NCBI GenBank assembly: GCA_910589415.1
Contig: OU342634.1
Coordinates: forward strand, 38,866,723 to 38,930,722
Length of the DNA: 64,000 nucleotides
Source of the DNA: Malachius bipustulatus
Taxonomy: Eukaryota; Arthropoda; Insecta; Coleoptera; Melyridae
Direction: 5' to 3'
Notes under the pieces: generated by a model
Seen by the model: only the letters and a program-made list of their open reading frames with translations
The model's database searches: none
What the model was told of the DNA's origin: nothing
Program-made: the position numbers and the translations under genes
Shown: one piece after another, positions 59,424 to 64,000 of the stretch
Position numbering within the stretch: the first letter of the stretch is position 1
Layout: every line of letters begins with the position of its first letter

Positions 59424-59578
59424 GGTACACGCAAGAAAAATATTGAACGCGCATTTGTTTCTCTGGTTGCCTAATACTAATTCATTCGATATCAAAAGTC
59501 ACTAACACCATGAAATACGAAAGACCAGTTTTTCGTTTGTTAAGCCATCGAGAAAACCGGGAAAATGTTTTCAATTTG

Positions 59579-59640
59579 TGACGTCATTTTCATTATTGCG
59601 TCGACTTTTTAACAATTAAAAATGACGACAAATGACGTCA
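59579..59640. promoter_or_regulatory. Two CRE-like palindromes
   Basis: TGACGTCA occurs at 59579-59586 and 59633-59640, the full palindromic CREB/ATF consensus, within a segment rich in related words (tgcgtcg, atgacgaca, ttgacgaca). No adjacent gene supports a promoter role. Confidence 0.35.
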
Positions 59641-60132
59641 CAACGGAATAAAAACCCGAAATTGACGACACAAAATGATTGAAAACTTTTTTTTCCAAAT
59701 TTCCCCGAAAATGGATTAACAGATTATATTAGAAGTAGATATTTACATATATTCGGTAAATCAAAAGACAGAACTCGGACCCACGCAAGTATCTTTCAAT
59801 CTCGGAGATCTCATGGGAACTCTCACAAATATCAGGGGCTCTTTGATAAAAAAAAACACGTAGTCTTCAAATAAAGACACGATACACATCAGCGATGACG
59901 GTAATTGCATTAGTTGAATCAACATATTATTAATATTTCCTCAAAGCTCGAAAATTTTCGAGAGAGTCTGTGTAAAAGCAAGAAGCAAGGACTAGAATAA
60001 GTTATCTTTAATAAGATTGCATTTAAATCATTGCCCAATAAGGTAAGATTTCCAAGTTCAATCTAATAGGTACAATCTAATAGCACATTTGCCCATTAAG
60101 TTATTAGTTTCTCTCAATCAGTTTGCGCTAAA

Positions 60133-60354
60133 TTATACTTGACTGAATCGAAGTTCGACCCTGATGACCACGAGAGGGAGATTCAAGAATCCATCGAACT
60201 CGATCGAAACTGCAATCTGAAGCGGCGTGGCAGCCGGATATAACCTTCCGGCTGCCTTTATGAACAATTTACTATGAAATTGAATAATTCTACTAGCTCC
60301 CAAACCGTTCAGACGACTTAGCAATTGGATTTTGGATTCGAGTGTATTTTCCAT
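60133..60354 (-). CDS. Unrecognised 73-aa ORF
   Basis: ATG at 60354-60352 opens 73 codons (MENTLESKIQLLSRLNGLG, then ASRIIQFHSKLFIKAAGRLY, ending LRFSQV) to a TAA at 60133. Codon use is balanced. A donor-like GCAGG|GTGAGC lies just upstream at ~60379, so the segment could instead be intronic. No domain recognised. Confidence 0.22.
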   Translation of the reverse strand: MENTLESKIQLLSRLNGLGASRIIQFHSKLFIKAAGRLYPAATPLQIAVSIEFDGFLNLPLVVIRVELRFSQV

Positions 60355-60536
60355 GTTTCCCTTTAGAAATTTGCTCACCCTGCGATACGTTCTTGGTTAT
60401 AACACCCATCACGATATCATTTATCTTATGTCAAATGATATTTTAACTGGAAATGTTTGTACGTGAGTATATATCTTCAGAATTTTATCTAAAATCCAAG
60501 GTAAAAAAAAAATGTTATCATGGGTGTCAGATAAGG

Positions 60537-61245
60537 ATTTTTTTTCTTCTTCATGTGCCCTGTCTGCAGCGGACGTGTGCTATTAATATGGCAATTGTAA
60601 TGTTGTTTGCAGCACTTCTGAATAGCTCAACAGATGTGAGCCCGAATCCTGGGGCGTTTCACGATTTCAAACATTCCAAAGCTGAAGATAGCTTTTCCGC
60701 CTCTTCTTTTTCTTCTTCATTCTATACGTCCACAGCGGACGCGGGCCATTTTCATGTCAATTCTAATTTTGTTTGCAGCACTTCTGAACGTGAGCCCGAA
60801 CCACTGCCGCAGGTTCTGGAGCCAAAAGTGTATTATTCTGCCTGGACCCTTGGATGATTAACTGGAGCAGGTGCTATTTATCGTGTCTCAGTATGTGCCC
60901 AGGTATCCTATTTTCCGTTACTTGATTGTGGTGGTAATTTTTTTTTCCTATTTTGCGGATTACCTTTGCATTGCGTGATATGTTCGGTCCAAGATGTACG
61001 ATGATGTCCAAGGTGTCCGAGAATATATCGGGACACCCGATTTCAAAAGCCTCCAGTGTCCACATCGATATCTCCGTCAGCGTCCGTGCTTCTGCACCAT
61101 AGAGAAGGACCGGGAACGCAATCATATCACTTGACCAATCATAGTTTTAGAGAAAGGGGCACTTCTCTGCTTATAAGGAGTCCTTTTGTGTTGTTAAATG
61201 TTGCTCTTGCTCTTTAATTCTTGTCCAGATATATAGAGTGTTCCT
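60537..61245 (-). mobile_element. LINE 3' end, same family type as 43210-45080
   Basis: From 61245 down the minus strand reads IKS/ARATFNNT-like sequence, then FPVLLYGAEARTLTEISMW, TLEAFEI, a HILRHDK block and the C-terminus WLQNLRQWFGLTFRSAANK with IRIDMKMARVRCGR. This matches the C-terminal end of RTE-like LINEs. The last ~100 bp are duplicated: a second C-terminus (FGLTSVELFRSAANN, ending HVRCRQGT and a stop) lies at ~60650-60545, offset 166 bp. Frameshifts are present. The plus-strand frame 60453-60857 is its antisense shadow. Confidence 0.75.
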
Positions 61246-62900
61246 ACAGAACGGAAGGCTTTCGCACCTTCATGGGTGCACAATAAAAATTGATCTGGAG
61301 AAACGCTGGATTATTCGCTAACCAGTGGGCGGTGGTATAGCCATCTGTTATCTGTCATCGATGTCAGATAAAAAAAATTAATTATAAGTTTTATTGGAGA
61401 AACAAAAAATTGGAAAAATGAGTGGCAAACAAGACTTACTAGGTGTTAGTCCATGACCCCTTCGTTCTCTTCTAGCATTCTTCTTGTTCTAATCGACGAC
61501 CGACGACAAGATCTGCGCTGAGTTGATTTAATGATTTCTGAGCAGTTCCAACAGAACGGAAGGCTTTAGAACCTTGATGGTGTACAATAATAAATTTATT
61601 ATAAGTTTTTTTAAAAAACAAAAAAGTTGGAAAAAGAATAAGCGGAAAACAAGACTTACTTAAGTGTTACCCTTCGTTCTCTTCTTACATTCTTCTTGTC
61701 CTCATCGATGACAAGACCGGCGCTGAGTTGATTCAATGATTTCTGAGCAGTTCCAACAAAATTGAAGACTTTCAAACCTTCATGGGTGTACAATAAAAAA
61801 ATTACTATTGGTTTTATTGGAAAAACAATAAAGTTTGAAAAAGTATGAGTGGCAAACAAGACTTACTAGTTGTCAGTCATGACCTCTTCGTTCTCTTCTT
61901 GCGTTCGCTTTGTCCTCATCGACGACAAGACCGGCGCTGAGTTGATTCAATGATTTCTGAGCAGTTCCAACAAAATTGAAGACTTTCAAACCTTCATGGG
62001 TGTACAATAAAAAAATTACTATTGGTTTTATTGGAAAAACAATAAAGTTTGAAAAAGTATGAGTGGCAAACAAGACTTACTAGTTGTCAGTCATGACCTC
62101 TTCGTTCTCTTCTTGCGTTCGTCTTGTCCTCATCAACGACAAGACCTGCGCTGAGTTGATTCAATGATTTCTGAGCAGTTCCAACAAAACGGAAGACTTT
62201 CAAACCTTCATGGGTGTACAATAAAAAAATTACTATTGGTTTTATTGGAAAAACAATAAAGTTTGAAAAAGTATGAGTGGCAAACAAGACTTACTAGTTG
62301 TCAGTCATGACCTCTTCGTTCTCTTCTTGCGTTCGCTTTGTCCTCATCGACGACAAGACCGGCGCTGAGTTGATTCAATGATTTCTGAACAGTTCCAACA
62401 AAATTGAAGACTTTCAAACCTTCATGGGTGTACAATAAAAAAATTACTATTGGTTTTATTGGAAAAACAATAAAGTTTGAAAAAGTATGAGTGGCAAACA
62501 AGACTTACTAGTTGTCAGTCATGACCTCTTCGTTCTCTTCTTGCGTTCGCTTTGTCCTCATCGACGACAAGACCGGCGCTGAGTTGATTCAATGATTTCT
62601 GAGCAGTTCCAACAAAATTGAAGACTTTCAAACCTTCATGGGTGTACAATAAAAAAATTACTATTGGTTTTATTGGAAAAACAATAAAGTTTGAAAAAGT
62701 ATGAGTGGCAAACAAGACTTACTAGTTGTCAGTCATGACTCTTCGTTCTCTTCTTGCGTTCGTCTTGTCCTCATTGACGACAAGACCTGCGCGCTGAGTT
62801 GATTCAATGATTTCTGAGCTGTTCCAACAGAACGGAAGGCTTTCGGATCTTCATTTCTATAGGTGTATAATAATCACGGGTCTGAAGATTATTCGCTAAC
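61240..62900. repeat. Tandem array, 214 bp unit
   Basis: Four units are near-identical with a strict 214 bp period: the word 'gtatgagtggcaaacaagac' recurs around 61843, 62057, 62271, 62485 and 62699. Two diverged units precede them (~61380-61800) and one diverged unit follows (~62715-62870). The array is flanked on both sides by 'gattattcgctaacca' (61310 and 62890) in direct orientation, so the 214 bp units appear to sit inside a larger repeat. Each unit contains, on the minus strand, a perfect GTAAGT donor-like word. The repeated 66-codon minus frames start with TTG, not ATG. Confidence 0.9.
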
Positions 62901-63398
62901 CAACAGACGATGCTATCTGTTATATTATAACCTATAAAAACTATATGTTATACGTTATACTATAATCAACCAATAGAACGATGCAGCCCGTTATACAGGA
63001 TACAGATAGTCGACGAAGTTTAGTCAAAGTAATAACAACAATGAGATGAAATGTTAATTAAACTTGGTGTATATAATTTTCTTTATTTCTTCCATGTCAG
63101 ATACAAAATAAATAAGCCATTCAAATATATTTAACCATCATGGTTTGTTGGAAGGCAATACATAATTATACCTACAAACAATAATAATTAGGTATAGATT
63201 TATAAAAGAAGATGAGTTAAAAGTACTCGTACGTACATCATGTGTGCGCATCAAACTTATTTTCTAAGTAGAGCACTTAGATAAACATTTAATTAACCAA
63301 TCAGATCGTTACTTTCAACAATTGAACAAAAAAAAAACTGGGTAATTAGAGGCTTTCAATTGAATTATGACTAGATATTATTCATTCCTTCTCACTTC
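62901..63398. other. AT-rich DNA, no supported feature
   Basis: Contains short 'tgttatactataa' repeats near 62920-62965; nothing else recognised. Confidence 0.4.
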
Positions 63399-63730
63399 AG
63401 GTTCTAGCATCAATCAAGGATTGAAGGTCGCATGGAGATGAAAATATTTCAACGTGAAATTTCTTAAATAAATAAAGTGATGTCAGTAATAGTAAACTTC
63501 TCACAGATGTAACTTATTAGTCTAGGCAGTTAAACCAAAAATTGCTTACAAATAAAAGTGCAGTCCAAGATAAAGAAACTCGAAACTATAAACTTTCAAA
63601 TTATGAATCTAGCTGAGATATTTCTCGCAGGAAACTTTTAATAAAGTTTGAATAAAACCAGATTATGGTCCGCTAGGGAAGAGGAATATAATTAGAAAAG
63701 CTAAATGGACACCGTGCAGGAAGAAAACAG
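63399..63730 (+). CDS. Candidate 5' exon with translation start (CDS from 63705)
   Basis: An acceptor (cattccttctcacttcag, ending 63398) and a consensus donor (GAAAACAG|GTAAGT, 63730/63731) could bound one exon. An ATG at 63705 in good context (ctaaATGG) opens MDTVQEEN through to the donor. Most of the exon would be 5' UTR with short upstream ORFs. The downstream exon would lie beyond the window or in its last 250 bp. It could also be two separate chance sites. Confidence 0.3.
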
Positions 63731-63881
63731 GTAAGTTATTGTTTACTGGCTAAGCCGAAGTCTTTATTATCAAACTGAGAACGGTAGAATCTTGCCTTTG
63801 TGGTTTTTAAGCACAGACTTTTATTTCAAAATTAGTTTCTCTGGGTGGCTAATTAGAAATGATGAGAATATTATTATTTAT

Positions 63882-64000
63882 ACAGGGTGTCCCAATATTC
63901 CATGGACATGGAGCAACCACAGATTACTGAGGTAAAAAAAAGTAGCTCGGACCAAACTTATCTCTATACCAAAATGCTTCGTTTGTCCGCTAGAGGGCTT
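63882..64000 (+). repeat. TACAGGGTGTCCC repeat, family C class, cut by window end
   Basis: Starts tacagggtgtcccaatattc and carries CCGCTAGAGGGCTT at 63987-64000, the position equivalent to the GC-rich core in the copies at 49852 and 12571. Confidence 0.55.

Noticed and set aside
60453..60857. 134-codon plus-strand ORF containing TDVSPNPG, which looks like a 2A-type ribosome-skipping motif
   Set aside because: It is the antisense of the LINE C-terminus on the minus strand; the core also lacks the 2A glutamate and the final proline.
61656..62715. Five identical-looking 66-aa 'proteins' in the satellite
   Set aside because: Each begins with TTG, not ATG, in a eukaryotic sequence. The repetition reflects the DNA repeat, not selection on a protein.

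Overview
The window is AT-rich nuclear DNA from an animal, most likely an insect. It has no operons, no rRNA, no canonical tRNA gene and no long ORF. Coding signal appears as short GC-rich islands flanked by GT/AG splice sites. The retroelement remnants, the many short dispersed repeats starting TACAGGGTG, and the frequent GTAGGTA/TAGGTACCTA words resemble beetle and hemipteran genomes. The order cannot be settled from sequence alone.

By region: 1-10 kb is mostly repeats: the right part of a foldback element (1-547), tandem and dispersed repeats (2.4-3.4 kb), a 1.5 kb element with ~115 bp inverted ends (5405-6890), and a 1.3 kb element (8783-10076) that contains a hammerhead-ribozyme-like core at 9640-9664. 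10-24 kb is AT-rich with dispersed repeats, a second foldback (14240-15022) and a degenerate tandem array (18.9-19.3 kb). 25-32 kb holds three candidate exons (25364-25452 +, 27664-27844 +, 31898-32110 -), an R1/Jockey-like LINE end and a third foldback (30419-31058). 35.5-37.2 kb is a ~655 bp tandem repeat. 37.5-40 kb, minus strand, has the best small-gene signals: a two-exon gene with a signal peptide and a 310 bp MITE in its intron, and a second small secreted ORF. 40.4-45.1 kb carries a Ty3/Gypsy 3' remnant and a long decayed RTE-like LINE. 46-58 kb has scattered small ORFs, candidate exons, a TIR element with a coding-like insert, and a hairpin next to a tRNA-like segment. 58.6-59.4 kb is a complete foldback element. 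60.5-62.9 kb is a LINE 3' end joined to a 214 bp satellite array. A candidate 5' exon lies at 63.4-63.7 kb.

I could not name any host gene. Exon calls rest on splice-site quality, open frame and GC-rich third positions, and should be read as candidates. The transposon calls are firmer. Many apparent ORFs here begin only with TTG or GTG and are not genes.
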